Below are positions 8,665 to 16,848 of a stretch of DNA of 64,000 nt, piece after piece; within the stretch, counting starts at the first letter, position 1; each line of letters starts with the position of its first letter. The position numbers and the translations under genes were made by a program. The stretch is from an uncultured Bacteroidales bacterium (GTDB lineage: Bacteria > Bacteroidota > Bacteroidia > Bacteroidales > Muribaculaceae): the NCBI GenBank assembly GCA_902762385.1, contig CACWNQ010000001.1:62001-126000 (forward strand), read 5' to 3'. The notes below the pieces were generated by a model. It had not been told where the DNA came from. It ran no database searches and saw only the letters and a program-made list of their open reading frames with translations.

Positions 8665-9489
8665 TTATTTTATTTGAATTTGTGATTGTTTAATCATACT
8701 CCCATTTATGAAGACCTCCTTAAAATGCTCTTGAAGAATTTCCTTGAAATATGGTACCGTACTTGATTTAATGATTGGTGAAAGTATTATTGAATTGATG
8801 AAAGTTGGCTTTACTTCAAAAATCTGAAAATCTTTATAATGTTGGGTTTGATGTCGTTCTTGTTCAATTTGTGAAGCATCTAAAAGAACTTTATTAATAG
8901 ATGTTATATCATTATTTAATATGTTAATATTAATTATGGTTTTGGGAATAAAATATAGACGTATTTCATTCTCGGAGATATAATACTTATCTTTAGTAAA
9001 AACAGCTTCAAGAAAGTCTTTTTTCTTGCCTAATGAATTATATATCATAGGAGAGCAAATTGGAATATAATTGGCATTATCATAATCTATAGCATCTATC
9101 AGCCTTCCTAAAGTTGTTTGAACACAAACTCCAATATCGTTTGCATAACATTTCCACATAAGGTAATCCTCACCATTATCTATAGTCCAACAAGAAGTAA
9201 GCAGGTATTTGGATTGATTAATATTTTTTACAAATTGATCTACATCTTGTTGTTTCTCGCTCATTTCTTTAATAGGCAAACTTTCTTTAGAACCAACAAT
9301 GTCAAAACCAAACCTATATTGCAACGGTAATTTCCCACTCTCTCGTGCATCCAAAAATTTAATTCTGCGTGGGACATAAAGTTTACCATTAAGTAGTTGC
9401 AAAAAGATATCAAAATTCATGTATCGACATATTTTTGTGTCTTTTGTCAAAATCTGAGATAGAATATATGGGGATTTTTTAGTTTTCAT
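8665..9489 (-). CDS. DUF2971 domain-containing protein
   Basis: A 274-residue protein with the DUF2971 layout: an N-terminal CRYMNFDIFLQLLNGKLYVPR segment of short strands, then a Trp-rich motif CWTIDNGEDYLMWKCYA in mid-protein and GVCVQTT. The function of this family is unknown. It has no signal peptide and should be cytosolic. Codon and base use is strongly AT-rich (many AAT, ATT and TTA codons) compared with genes on either side, suggesting horizontal acquisition. It overlaps a small upstream ORF by 4 bp and is followed after 12 bp by the BspA-like gene. Confidence 0.75.
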   Translation of the reverse strand: MKTKKSPYILSQILTKDTKICRYMNFDIFLQLLNGKLYVPRRIKFLDARESGKLPLQYRFGFDIVGSKESLPIKEMSEKQQDVDQFVKNINQSKYLLTSCWTIDNGEDYLMWKCYANDIGVCVQTTLGRLIDAIDYDNANYIPICSPMIYNSLGKKKDFLEAVFTKDKYYISENEIRLYFIPKTIININILNNDITSINKVLLDASQIEQERHQTQHYKDFQIFEVKPTFINSIILSPIIKSSTVPYFKEILQEHFKEVFINGSMIKQSQIQIK

Positions 9490-9698
9490 TTATTCATTTC
9501 CTCTTTAGTCTCCCGAATTGAGGTAAATTCGTTAATGGTTAGTATAAAAAGATAGCGTGGAGACTTGTCCAGTTTATTCTCCACGAGGCTTTCGGCATGA
9601 CTTCCACAGACATAAACAATATCCCCCCACGCCATGCCGATATACTGCTCCCACCTAAGCGGGGGAAAGATATAGGCACACGAAGGCGTTCTATACAC
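9486..9698 (-). CDS. small hypothetical ORF coupled to the DUF2971 gene
   Basis: Seventy codons from a GTG at 9698, or 49 codons from an ATG at 9635 reading MAWGDIVYVCGSHAESLVEN. Its stop overlaps the DUF2971 start by 4 bp (ATGA), as in translational coupling. A TAACTTTG promoter box on the same strand lies upstream at 9818-9825. I do not recognise the product. The coding strand also contains two inverted repeats (CGTGGAG/CTCCACG and CGGCATG/CATGCCG), so it may be a structured leader or a gene remnant instead. Confidence 0.3.
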   Translation of the reverse strand: MYRTPSCAYIFPPLRWEQYIGMAWGDIVYVCGSHAESLVENKLDKSPRYLFILTINEFTSIRETKEEMNK

Positions 9699-9778
9699 TG
9701 CTTATCCATCTATGGAAGAATTTTTTGGCGAAATTTTGTGAAGAGGATAACGCAAAAACGCTTTCTTTGTATGTCTTC

Positions 9779-9811
9779 AAGCAGGAGCTCAACTCCGTGA
9801 GGCTGCTTGGA
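9779..9811. repeat. stem-loop in unexplained segment
   Basis: CAAGCAG pairs with CTGCTTG, and inside it CTCA pairs with TGAG around a short loop. It lies just downstream of the minus-strand promoter box at 9818-9825, so it would fold at the 5' end of that transcript. Confidence 0.45.
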
Positions 9812-9817
9812 TTGCCA

Positions 9818-9825
9818 CAAAGTTA
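9818..9825 (-). promoter_or_regulatory. -7 box upstream of small ORF/DUF2971/BspA operon
   Basis: On the minus strand TAACTTTG matches TAnnTTTG, with a TTG about 20 bp further upstream. It is the only clear promoter before the DUF2971 operon, giving a leader of about 110-170 nt. Confidence 0.45.
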
Positions 9826-10063
9826 GCTTACATTTTGTATTTGTGCAAGTTTTTCTGAGAAAAATGAGGAATAAAGTAAGTAATAATTATACTATTGCGA
9901 AACGGTTGTTTCTGAACTGGCTATTTCTGAGCTCGAGGTAAAACCTAATGACAGATTTGGGATAAACCTTGAGGATGCATCCGTCGGGTGCATCCTCATT
10001 ATTTTAATAAATTGATTTCTCTCTTTTGTGTAGCTCACCATTAGTGAACTGCGGGTTAGTAAC
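9826..10063. other. non-genic structured region
   Basis: No recognisable gene. It holds the strong 9971-9997 hairpin. A 66-codon minus-strand frame from 10092 to 9892 overlaps it but has no recognisable family. Confidence 0.4.
9971..9997 (-). terminator. strong hairpin, possible terminator
   Basis: A 13-bp stem (GAGGATGCA pairs with TGCATCCTC, then U-G and CCG/CGG) closes on a single-base loop. It lies downstream of the minus-strand promoter at 10271-10278 and its small ORF, but no clean T tract follows on either strand, so terminator is a guess; an RNA or DNA structural element is equally possible. Confidence 0.4.
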
Positions 10064-10189
10064 TCATTTATCGGGCCACGCAATGTAGCCACTTCTCGTA
10101 GTTTGTCTCAGTGAGACGTTGGGGTGATAAGCGTGATTTGGCAACTCTATGCCATGATTGATACCCCTTTTTGTTGTTTTGTTTTCCAT
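10064..10189 (-). CDS. hypothetical 41-residue ORF
   Basis: An ATG at 10189 opens 41 codons beginning MENKTTKRGINHGIELPN and ending AWPDK. It lies 82 bp downstream of a good TACCTTTG promoter box at 10271-10278. I do not recognise it. It could be a leader peptide, or the broken N-terminus of a longer gene, because another frame stays open from within it to 9892. No ribosome-binding evidence can be judged in this phylum. Confidence 0.25.
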   Translation of the reverse strand: MENKTTKRGINHGIELPNHAYHPNVSLRQTTRSGYIAWPDK

Positions 10190-10270
10190 ACTCAATAATT
10201 TTTGGTTAGTCGATCGCAATCTTCGATCTTAATGTCATAATAATACTATTCTTTTCATCAATTGACGCCG

Positions 10271-10278
10271 CAAAGGTA
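10271..10278 (-). promoter_or_regulatory. -7 promoter box reading into the 9.9-10.2 kb segment
   Basis: TACCTTTG on the minus strand, an exact TAnnTTTG match. It points away from the msrC gene, so it does not serve that gene and must drive something in the apparently empty region. Confidence 0.45.
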
Positions 10279-10339
10279 CGTATTTTTCCTGAATTGACCA
10301 AGAAAAATATGTTTTATAACATGTTTTTGGATACTTTTG

Positions 10340-10801
10340 TCACCAATTGAGCGATTTTGAGATGTCTTTTACGAGTTTCTCAAGATACGTTTTGTCAGTT
10401 TCGTCAAAGGTGTTTAGTTCCTTACTGTCGATGTCGAGAACGGCAATAACCTCGCCATCGCTATTGTGAACAGGAACCACTATTTCACTGCGAGATAGGC
10501 TGCTGCAGGCGATATGGCCAGGAAATTGCTCTACGTCGGGTACAATAACTGTCTCATCTCGGTCCCATGCTGTGCCACACACTCCACGACCGCGCTTGAT
10601 GCGATAACACGCCACAGGGCCTTGGAAAGGACCTAGTTCTAGGCGGTCACCATTTACAGTATAAAAACCAGTCCACCACCAGCCGAATGCATCATGCAGC
10701 GCAGCAGTGACATTGGCCATTACGCTCACGGCGTTACTTTCTCCTTCAATCATTGCTACCACTTGCGGCAGCAGTTCTTCATATTGCTCTTGCTTTGTCA
10801 T
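10340..10801 (-). CDS. msrC: free methionine-(R)-sulfoxide reductase (GAF domain)
   Basis: A 153-residue GAF protein that reduces free methionine-R-sulfoxide in the cytosol. Three cysteines at C65, C75 and C99 in GPVACYRI, GVCGTAW and HIACSSLS keep the spacing (10 and 24) of the catalytic and resolving cysteines of E. coli fRMsr. I place the start at 10801 (MTKQEQYEELL), not at an in-frame ATG 45 bp upstream, because a TATATTTG promoter box at 10819-10826 lies between the two. It is divergent from the plug-protein gene. Confidence 0.9.
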   Translation of the reverse strand: MTKQEQYEELLPQVVAMIEGESNAVSVMANVTAALHDAFGWWWTGFYTVNGDRLELGPFQGPVACYRIKRGRGVCGTAWDRDETVIVPDVEQFPGHIACSSLSRSEIVVPVHNSDGEVIAVLDIDSKELNTFDETDKTYLEKLVKDISKSLNW

Positions 10802-10818
10802 GGTTGAATATTTTTGTG

Positions 10819-10826
10819 CAAATATA
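10819..10826 (-). promoter_or_regulatory. -7 promoter box of msrC
   Basis: TATATTTG on the minus strand matches TAnnTTTG, 18 bp before the chosen start at 10801. Confidence 0.5.
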
Positions 10827-10868
10827 GTTATTAAACTTAAAAACACTGAATTTTAAACCAAAAATGTG

Positions 10869-10876
10869 TATCTTTG
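10869..10876 (+). promoter_or_regulatory. -7 promoter box of the plug-protein gene
   Basis: TATCTTTG matches TAnnTTTG, 24 bp before the ATG at 10900. It shows that an in-frame ATG at 10864 is upstream of transcription. Confidence 0.5.
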
Positions 10877-10899
10877 TCAAAAATCAAATTGGTTTAAAT

Positions 10900-12162
10900 A
10901 TGAAACGCATAGCATATATTATAATAATGTGCCTTCTTGCAGTGACTAGAGTAGCTGCCGACGACACACAAGTTCACATTTTTAATCCTAATGTGAAATC
11001 ACTAAAGATAGCACCCATCAGCAATATGTATTTTCCCCCGATTTATGTGCTGGGCAGTGACGATGTGCTCAATGTGAACTTCGATTATCTCGACCTCGAT
11101 ATTCAGTACCTTCGTTACAGCGTGATTCACTGTAATGCCAATTGGCAACCCTCGCAGCTTGTAGAGAGTGAATATATCGATGGTTTCAACCAAGCCGATA
11201 TCCAGGATTACAAACCTAGTGAGGCAACGTTTGTGCATTACTTCAACTACGACTTTACGATTCCGAACAATGATTTTGTTATAACCAAGAGTGGCAATTA
11301 TTTGCTCAAGGTTTACCGTCAGGATGACCCCGATGATGTCTTGTTCCAGACTCGCTTTTCGGTGTGCGAGAACACAATGGGTGTCTATGCCGAGGTAAGC
11401 ACAAATACCGATGTTGACTATAACGCTCACAATCAGCAGGTGAACTTTGTAGTTACCACTAAAGGCGGCGAGCGCATCAGCGACCCATATAACGAACTTG
11501 GGGTTATCGTGACTCAGAACTCACGTCCCGACAACGAAGTTATGGTCACCAAACCATTGATGGTTAGTGGTAACAAGGTGACTTTTGAGCACAACCGCGA
11601 TCTTATTTTCCCTGCAGGTAATGAGTACCGACGCATCGAGATGGTAAATATCAATTCGATGAACATGGGAGTGGAGAAAATACAGTACTTTGAGCCTTAT
11701 TATCATGCTACTCTTTATCGCAATGAACCACGTGTGGATGGGCAGTATCTCTACGACAAGACGCAGTATGGGCGCTTTACAGTAAGGACATCGGGAGCCT
11801 ACGACTCGATGGTCGAGAGCGACTACATTATCACTCATTTTAATCTATATACTGGCGAGAGACTCGAGGGTGGAAACCTCTTCGTGCAAGGCGAGTTCAC
11901 ATTAGGAATGCCGCCCGAGCAATGCCTGATGCGTTATGACTCTAACTATGGCAGTTATAACTGCGACATCTTGCTCAAGCAGGGCGCCTACAACTATCAG
12001 TTCCTATGGGTGCCAAACGGTAGTGGAGTGGGGCAGACTGCTGTGATAGAAGGTGATAAATATCAAACATCCAACGAATATCTGATCAAAGTTTATGACC
12101 GCCCATTCGGCGAGCGATACGACCACTTTGTGGGATTCGGAATAATCTATTCAGGAAGATAA
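10900..12162 (+). CDS. DUF5103 / type IX secretion system plug protein
   Basis: A 420-residue exported protein with a signal peptide (MKRIAYIIIMCLLAVTRVAA). It has the two-domain beta structure of DUF5103, with the family hallmark YLRYSVIHCNANWQPS and SEYIDGFNQADIQDY near residues 65-105. This family includes the Plug that closes the SprA translocon pore of the type IX secretion system, on the periplasmic side. The start at 10900 is preferred over 10864 because the promoter box falls between them. It supports a type IX system in this genome, in line with the secreted proteins with C-terminal tails in this window. Confidence 0.85.
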   Translation: MKRIAYIIIMCLLAVTRVAADDTQVHIFNPNVKSLKIAPISNMYFPPIYVLGSDDVLNVNFDYLDLDIQYLRYSVIHCNANWQPSQLVESEYIDGFNQADIQDYKPSEATFVHYFNYDFTIPNNDFVITKSGNYLLKVYRQDDPDDVLFQTRFSVCENTMGVYAEVSTNTDVDYNAHNQQVNFVVTTKGGERISDPYNELGVIVTQNSRPDNEVMVTKPLMVSGNKVTFEHNRDLIFPAGNEYRRIEMVNINSMNMGVEKIQYFEPYYHATLYRNEPRVDGQYLYDKTQYGRFTVRTSGAYDSMVESDYIITHFNLYTGERLEGGNLFVQGEFTLGMPPEQCLMRYDSNYGSYNCDILLKQGAYNYQFLWVPNGSGVGQTAVIEGDKYQTSNEYLIKVYDRPFGERYDHFVGFGIIYSGR

Positions 12163-12167
12163 TTAAT

Positions 12168-12203
12168 AAAGGCGCCTATCATTTTTTAATTGATGGCGCC
12201 TTT
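12168..12203. terminator. bidirectional terminator
   Basis: AAAGGCGCC pairs with GGCGCCTTT, with ATCA/TGAT extending the stem, between the convergent plug-protein and antiporter genes. Confidence 0.75.
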
Positions 12204-12223
12204 GTTTCTATGGAAACCGACTG

Positions 12224-13198
12224 CTACCTCATCAGCAGGTGGGCTGTATAGCCAAAGTAGATTGCTAGAAATATCACACCCTCTATTCGGTCAAATCTTT
12301 TCTTCCCAAAGGTGAAAACTACAATCCACATGAGCACTGCGGCAAGAATTGCCATGCCGTAGTCAATCATGTTGATGTTTTCTAGGCTGTATGGGTCGAT
12401 GCATGATGACACACCTAAAATCATTAGCAGATTAAAAACATTTGAGCCTATCACATTGCCTAGGGCTAACTGTGGGTTTTTCTTGCAGGCTGCAATAACG
12501 GCAGTGATAAGTTCGGGCAATGAAGTGCCAACAGCAACGATGGTGATTGATATCACAGCCTCACTCATTCCCCATGACTTAGCAAGATTCTTGGCGCCGT
12601 CGAGAAACATGTTTCCACCCCACAGCAGGGCTGCAAGCGATGCTGCAGCAATGCCCCAGAGTAGCCACACGTTCTTGCCTGCAAGGCTCGATTTGGTTTC
12701 TTCGTCGGCTTCGGCAATCGCTTCTTTTGGTTTCTCGCTTTTCTTGAGAATCACTACAGCCATGTAGACAATGAAGAACACTAGCAACAATATACCGTCG
12801 ACACGCGACATGTCGTTCTCGGTGATTCCAGGGATGATGGCATCGTTGGCAAGCAAGAACACAAGTAATGCCACAATTATGCCTATGGGGATATCGCGTC
12901 GAGATTGTTCCCTGTTGATTTCAAAAGGCAGTATGGTTGCAGTGACGCCCATTATTAGGAACACATTGGCAATATTTGATCCAAGCACATTACCCATAGC
13001 AATGTCGCCATGGCCAGTGAGAGCACTTTGAATCGACACAAACAGTTCGGGTGCCGAAGTGCCAATGCCCACGATGGTGAGGCCTATGATAAAGTTTGAT
13101 ATCTTGGCGCGTTGTGCGATAGCTACCGATGAGTCAACTAAGTAGTTTGCGCCTAGCAACAGCAACCCAAGTCCTAAGAAGAAAAATAGAAAATCCAT
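12224..13198 (-). CDS. calcium/sodium antiporter (CaCA family, YrbG-like)
   Basis: A 324-residue inner-membrane exchanger with about ten hydrophobic segments arranged as two inverted halves. Each half carries an alpha-repeat signature: GTSAPELFVSIQSAL with GNVLGSNIANV in the first, and GTSLPELITAVIAA with GNVIGSNVFNL in the second. The acidic residues in these repeats bind the cations. A charged cytoplasmic loop (about 150-175) separates the halves. It is probably monocistronic, with its own promoter box. Confidence 0.9.
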   Translation of the reverse strand: MDFLFFFLGLGLLLLGANYLVDSSVAIAQRAKISNFIIGLTIVGIGTSAPELFVSIQSALTGHGDIAMGNVLGSNIANVFLIMGVTATILPFEINREQSRRDIPIGIIVALLVFLLANDAIIPGITENDMSRVDGILLLVFFIVYMAVVILKKSEKPKEAIAEADEETKSSLAGKNVWLLWGIAAASLAALLWGGNMFLDGAKNLAKSWGMSEAVISITIVAVGTSLPELITAVIAACKKNPQLALGNVIGSNVFNLLMILGVSSCIDPYSLENINMIDYGMAILAAVLMWIVVFTFGKKRFDRIEGVIFLAIYFGYTAHLLMR

Positions 13199-13220
13199 TG
13201 TTGATTCTTTTTAATGACTG

Positions 13221-13228
13221 CAAAATTA
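13221..13228 (-). promoter_or_regulatory. -7 promoter box of the antiporter gene
   Basis: TAATTTTG on the minus strand, 23 bp before the start at 13198. Confidence 0.5.
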
Positions 13229-13284
13229 GTGAAATTATATTTAGATAGATTATTGTTGACCATTAAAATTCCGTTACAAATAAA

Positions 13285-13320
13285 AAAATCATTGCTTAAG
13301 AGACCTCAAGCAATGATTTT
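13285..13320 (-). terminator. terminator after fabD
   Basis: AAAATCATTGCTT pairs with AAGCAATGATTTT in a 13-bp stem with A/T tracts on both sides, 29 bp after the fabD stop. Confidence 0.7.
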
Positions 13321-13348
13321 AAATTGTGAATTGTGCTTTATGCATTGA

Positions 13349-14227
13349 TTATTGCATACCGCTCACTGCTACATCCTTGCAAGTGCGACCAATCAAGCCT
13401 TGAAGCACCTTGCCGGGACCAAGCTCTACAGCCTCGGTCATGCCATCGGCGGCCATGTTGGCAACGATGTGACTCCAGCGAACAGGAGCAGTCAACTGCT
13501 TGATGAGGTTTTCCTTGATCTCCTCAGGATTGGTGTGAGGCTTAGCGTCAACATCCTGATAGATTGGGCAGATGGGCTCACTGAAGTTGGCCTCATGAAT
13601 TGCCTTGGCAAGCTCCTCGCGAGCTGGCTCCATAAGTGGTGAGTGGAATGCGCCGCCCACCTTCAATGGAAGAGCGCGACGAGCACCAGCCTCCTTGAAC
13701 TTGGCACAAGCTTCTTCGATGGCCTCAAAAGAGCCACTGATAACCACTTGACCTGGGCTATTGTAGTTTGCTGGAACACACACGCCATCAATGCTGGCGC
13801 AGATTTCCTCTACCTTGTCGTCATCCATGCCAATGATGGCGGCCATAGTCGATGGAGTTGCCTCGCAAGCCTTCTGCATAGCAAGTGCACGAGTCTCAAC
13901 GAGTTTCAATCCCTGCTCAAATGGCAGAACACCAGCAGCAACGAGAGCCGAGAACTCACCTAATGAATGACCAGCTACCATGTCGGGCTTGAATTCGTCG
14001 CCAAGGGTCTTGGCAAGTATTACACTGTGCAGGAACACAGCGGGTTGAGTAACTTTAGTCTGCTTCAGGTCATCCTCGGTGCCCTCAAACATCAAATCTG
14101 TTATGCGGAAACCCAGCACATCGTTTGCTTTCTCAAACATTTCGCGTGCCTCAGCGTTGTTCTCATATAGGTCTTTACCCATACCAACAAACTGCGCACC
14201 TTGACCGGGAAAAACAAATGCTTTCAT
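13349..14227 (-). CDS. fabD: malonyl-CoA:ACP transacylase
   Basis: A 292-residue enzyme that moves malonyl from CoA to acyl carrier protein to start fatty acid synthesis. The oxyanion-hole motif GQGAQ is at the N-terminus, the nucleophile Ser is in GHSLGEFSAL near residue 92, and the catalytic His is in GAFHSPLM near residue 200. Length is normal. It is transcribed alone, divergent from tatA, with its own promoter and terminator. Confidence 0.95.
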   Translation of the reverse strand: MKAFVFPGQGAQFVGMGKDLYENNAEAREMFEKANDVLGFRITDLMFEGTEDDLKQTKVTQPAVFLHSVILAKTLGDEFKPDMVAGHSLGEFSALVAAGVLPFEQGLKLVETRALAMQKACEATPSTMAAIIGMDDDKVEEICASIDGVCVPANYNSPGQVVISGSFEAIEEACAKFKEAGARRALPLKVGGAFHSPLMEPAREELAKAIHEANFSEPICPIYQDVDAKPHTNPEEIKENLIKQLTAPVRWSHIVANMAADGMTEAVELGPGKVLQGLIGRTCKDVAVSGMQ

Positions 14228-14282
14228 ACTTAAACTTGTTATTTTAATTGTTGAAAAATTTCTTTAATTTCAAAATCGCCCG

Positions 14283-14290
14283 CAAAATTA
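14283..14290 (-). promoter_or_regulatory. -7 promoter box of fabD
   Basis: TAATTTTG on the minus strand, 56 bp before the fabD start. Confidence 0.5.
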
Positions 14291-14373
14291 CTCATTTTTT
14301 CCATTTCAGCAAACTTAAAATGTATAAATAATGTTTTATTGATAATTGTTGTGTGAATTTCAAATTTTCTGCT

Positions 14374-14381
14374 TAAATTTG
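14374..14381 (+). promoter_or_regulatory. -7 promoter box of the tatA-tatC run
   Basis: TAAATTTG matches TAnnTTTG, 30 bp before tatA; probably the main promoter for the co-directional genes up to 19 kb. Confidence 0.5.
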
Positions 14382-14410
14382 CAAGTTATAATCAAATAAT
14401 CATTACAATC

Positions 14411-14656
14411 ATGTTGAATTCAGTTTTATTGCTTTTTGGCAACCTTGGCACCACCGAGTTGATAATAATTGTGGTTATCATCTTGTTGCTCTTTGGTGGT
14501 AAGAAAATTCCTGAACTCATGAAAGGCATGGGCAAGGGTGTGCGTAGTTTCAAGGAAGGCATGGATGAGGTGAAAGATGAGATAGGGAAACCTCTTCAGG
14601 ACATTGACAAAGAGATAGATAAAAAAGATTCGAAAACGGAGTCGAATGGCCAGTAG
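14411..14656 (+). CDS. tatA: twin-arginine translocase subunit TatA
   Basis: An 81-residue protein with one N-terminal membrane helix followed by the diagnostic FGGKKIPEL hinge and an amphipathic helix ([14 protein letters not shown]), then a charged tail. TatA forms the pore that moves folded proteins across the inner membrane. tatC follows after 12 bp. No separate tatB is present, matching the minimal TatA/TatC systems known in Bacteroidetes. Confidence 0.93.
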   Translation: MLNSVLLLFGNLGTTELIIIVVIILLLFGGKKIPELMKGMGKGVRSFKEGMDEVKDEIGKPLQDIDKEIDKKDSKTESNGQ

Positions 14657-14668
14657 CATTACTTCCTG

Positions 14669-15466
14669 ATGGAAGACGAGAGCAAGGAAAAGTTGCAGGA
14701 GATGTCGTTCTGGGACCACCTCGACGTGTTGCGTGGTGTGCTCATCAAGATTGCTATAGTGCTTGTAGCTATGGCAATAGTGTTTTTTGCACTCATGCCT
14801 AGCATTTTCGATAATGTAATACTTGCTCCTTGCCATGGCGACTTTATTCTTTACCGTCTTTTTGCCCAACTCACAGCAGGCTTACCTGGCTTGCCACAAT
14901 TCACTACCGATGGTTTTCATGTTGATCTTATCAACATTCAGCTGGCATCGCAGTTCTTCATCCACATGAGCACCTCTTTCTGGCTAGCATTGGTGTTTTC
15001 GTTCCCGGTGGTGATTTACCTGCTGTGGACATTTGTTTCGCCTGCACTCTATGAGCATGAAAAGCGTGGTATTAAGCGCGCATTTGGTTTTGGCAACCTA
15101 ATGTTTTTCTTAGGTGTTGCAGTTGGCTACTTTGTTGTATTCCCAGTAACTTTGCGATTCCTTGCCGACTATCATGTGAGTGCAATGGTGCCTAACCAGA
15201 TCTCACTCGACAGCTACATGGACACTTTCTTGATGCTCATTTTTATTATGGGTATTATCTTTGAATTGCCGCTATTGGCATGGTTGTTGGGTAAGATAGG
15301 AGTGTTGAAGCGTGGTTTTTTCAAGAAATATCGTCGTCACGCTGTTGTGGCTCTGCTTGTGCTTGCGGCATTTATAACTCCCACAGGCGATCCGTTCACA
15401 CTCACAATAGTGTTCTTGCCCATTTATTTGCTCTTTGAACTGAGTGCATGTCTTGTTAAAAAATAA
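14669..15466 (+). CDS. tatC: Sec-independent translocase subunit TatC
   Basis: A 265-residue membrane protein with six predicted helices and the TatC N-terminal signature MSFWDHLDVLRGVL, whose conserved Glu is replaced by Asp. The first-loop region and the motif FVSPALYEHEKR are also visible. It recognises twin-arginine signal peptides. The gene is in the tatA operon; the following transporter starts 28 bp later. Confidence 0.94.
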   Translation: MEDESKEKLQEMSFWDHLDVLRGVLIKIAIVLVAMAIVFFALMPSIFDNVILAPCHGDFILYRLFAQLTAGLPGLPQFTTDGFHVDLINIQLASQFFIHMSTSFWLALVFSFPVVIYLLWTFVSPALYEHEKRGIKRAFGFGNLMFFLGVAVGYFVVFPVTLRFLADYHVSAMVPNQISLDSYMDTFLMLIFIMGIIFELPLLAWLLGKIGVLKRGFFKKYRRHAVVALLVLAAFITPTGDPFTLTIVFLPIYLLFELSACLVKK

Positions 15467-15494
15467 ACCCAAAAGAATAAATACTAAGAAATAT

Positions 15495-16844
15495 ATGAAA
15501 GAAAAAAGAGCAGGATTTGCAACACGCATGGGGGCCATAGCTGCTACTGTGGGTAGTGCTGTTGGTCTAGGCAACATTTGGCGATTTCCTTATCAAGCAG
15601 GATATAATGGAGGTGGAGCATATATCCTCGTCTATCTTCTGTGCATAGTTTTGTTGGGAATACCAATTATGATGTCGGAGTTCATCATTGGCCGGTCCAC
15701 CCACAAGAATATGAAGGGCGCTGTGGAGCAGCTTACTCCTGGTTCGCCATTCAAGATTTTCTCCTACATTGGAGTACTTGGAGCATTGCTCATATGCGGT
15801 TACTACAGTGTTGTGTGTGGATGGGTGATAGAGTACTTGTGGAGTTCAGCTAGTGGAAGTTTGCTAGAGCATGATTCAGAAGAGTTTTCTAATATCTTCG
15901 GCACATTCATAGCCTCTCCCGATCGTTGTGTTATATGGACGGTTATATTCTTGATACTCAACTTTTTAGTGTTGAGCCGTGGCATTCAGAAGGGGGTTGA
16001 ACGCATGGCAAATATCATGATGCCTTTACTTTTTGCATTGCTTATAGTTTTCTGTGTGAATTCTCTCATGCTTCCTGGTTCAAAGAAGGGTATCGACTTT
16101 TTGTTTAATATAAATTTTGATAAACTAGGATGGAAAGGCGTTGTTGATGCGATGGGGCAGGCGTTCATGTCGTTATCGCTTGGTGTGACATGTCTTATCA
16201 CTTATTCTTCCTATTTCAAAGATGACAGCAAATTGATGAAAGATGCGGTGACAATATCGTCTCTCGACACACTCGTTGCTATCCTTGCCGGTATTGTGAT
16301 ATTCCCTGCTGTATTCTCTTTTGGACTAGATCCTAAAGCTGGTCCCGACTTGATATTTATTACTCTCCCAACCATCTTCCAGCAGATGCCAGGTGGCACA
16401 ATTTGGTCGGTGCTGTTCTTTGTTTTGCTGTTCTTTGCATCTATTACCTCGACTATTTCTTTGAGTGAAATCCCCATCACCTTTATGGTTGATGAGTACA
16501 AGTTGTCGCGTCGTAAAGCCATTGTTTTAACAGCAGCACAAATGGGTATTATTGCAGTGCTTAGCGCATTGTCGTTCAGTACGCTAAGTGATGTTACCAT
16601 ATTAGGCAGAAATATTTTTGACTTCCTTGATTTTGTGGGACCAAACTTCTTCATGCTGCTAGGAGGTCTTGTTACTGCTATATATGTGGGATGGATTCTA
16701 AAGAAAGACGTAATTCACAATCAGCTTACCAACGGAGGCATGCACCGTTCGCGCTTTGTGCAGCCTTATATCATCTTCTGCCTCCGCTACATTGCTCCAG
16801 TGGCTATCGTGATAATATTCCTTTATTACGTGGGATTGATTTAA
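15495..16844 (+). CDS. sodium-dependent neurotransmitter-type (SNF) transporter
   Basis: A 449-residue secondary transporter of the neurotransmitter:sodium symporter family. The first helix has the canonical GFATRMGAIAATVGSAVGLGNIWRFPY pattern (split here: AVGLGNIWRFPYQAGYNGGG) that binds sodium and the amine/amino acid. About eleven or twelve helices follow. Bacterial members usually import amino acids such as tryptophan, leucine or tyrosine, but the substrate cannot be told from sequence. I chose ATG 15495 because the upstream ATG at 15444 overlaps tatC and would add a charged, non-conserved extension. Confidence 0.9.
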   Translation: MKEKRAGFATRMGAIAATVGSAVGLGNIWRFPYQAGYNGGGAYILVYLLCIVLLGIPIMMSEFIIGRSTHKNMKGAVEQLTPGSPFKIFSYIGVLGALLICGYYSVVCGWVIEYLWSSASGSLLEHDSEEFSNIFGTFIASPDRCVIWTVIFLILNFLVLSRGIQKGVERMANIMMPLLFALLIVFCVNSLMLPGSKKGIDFLFNINFDKLGWKGVVDAMGQAFMSLSLGVTCLITYSSYFKDDSKLMKDAVTISSLDTLVAILAGIVIFPAVFSFGLDPKAGPDLIFITLPTIFQQMPGGTIWSVLFFVLLFFASITSTISLSEIPITFMVDEYKLSRRKAIVLTAAQMGIIAVLSALSFSTLSDVTILGRNIFDFLDFVGPNFFMLLGGLVTAIYVGWILKKDVIHNQLTNGGMHRSRFVQPYIIFCLRYIAPVAIVIIFLYYVGLI

Positions 16845-16848
16845 GCAA

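Noticed and set aside
9892-10092. A 66-codon minus-strand frame
   Set aside because: It has no ATG-linked promoter of its own, overlaps the 41-codon ORF in another frame and the tight hairpin, and matches no family I know. I kept it only as part of the unexplained segment.
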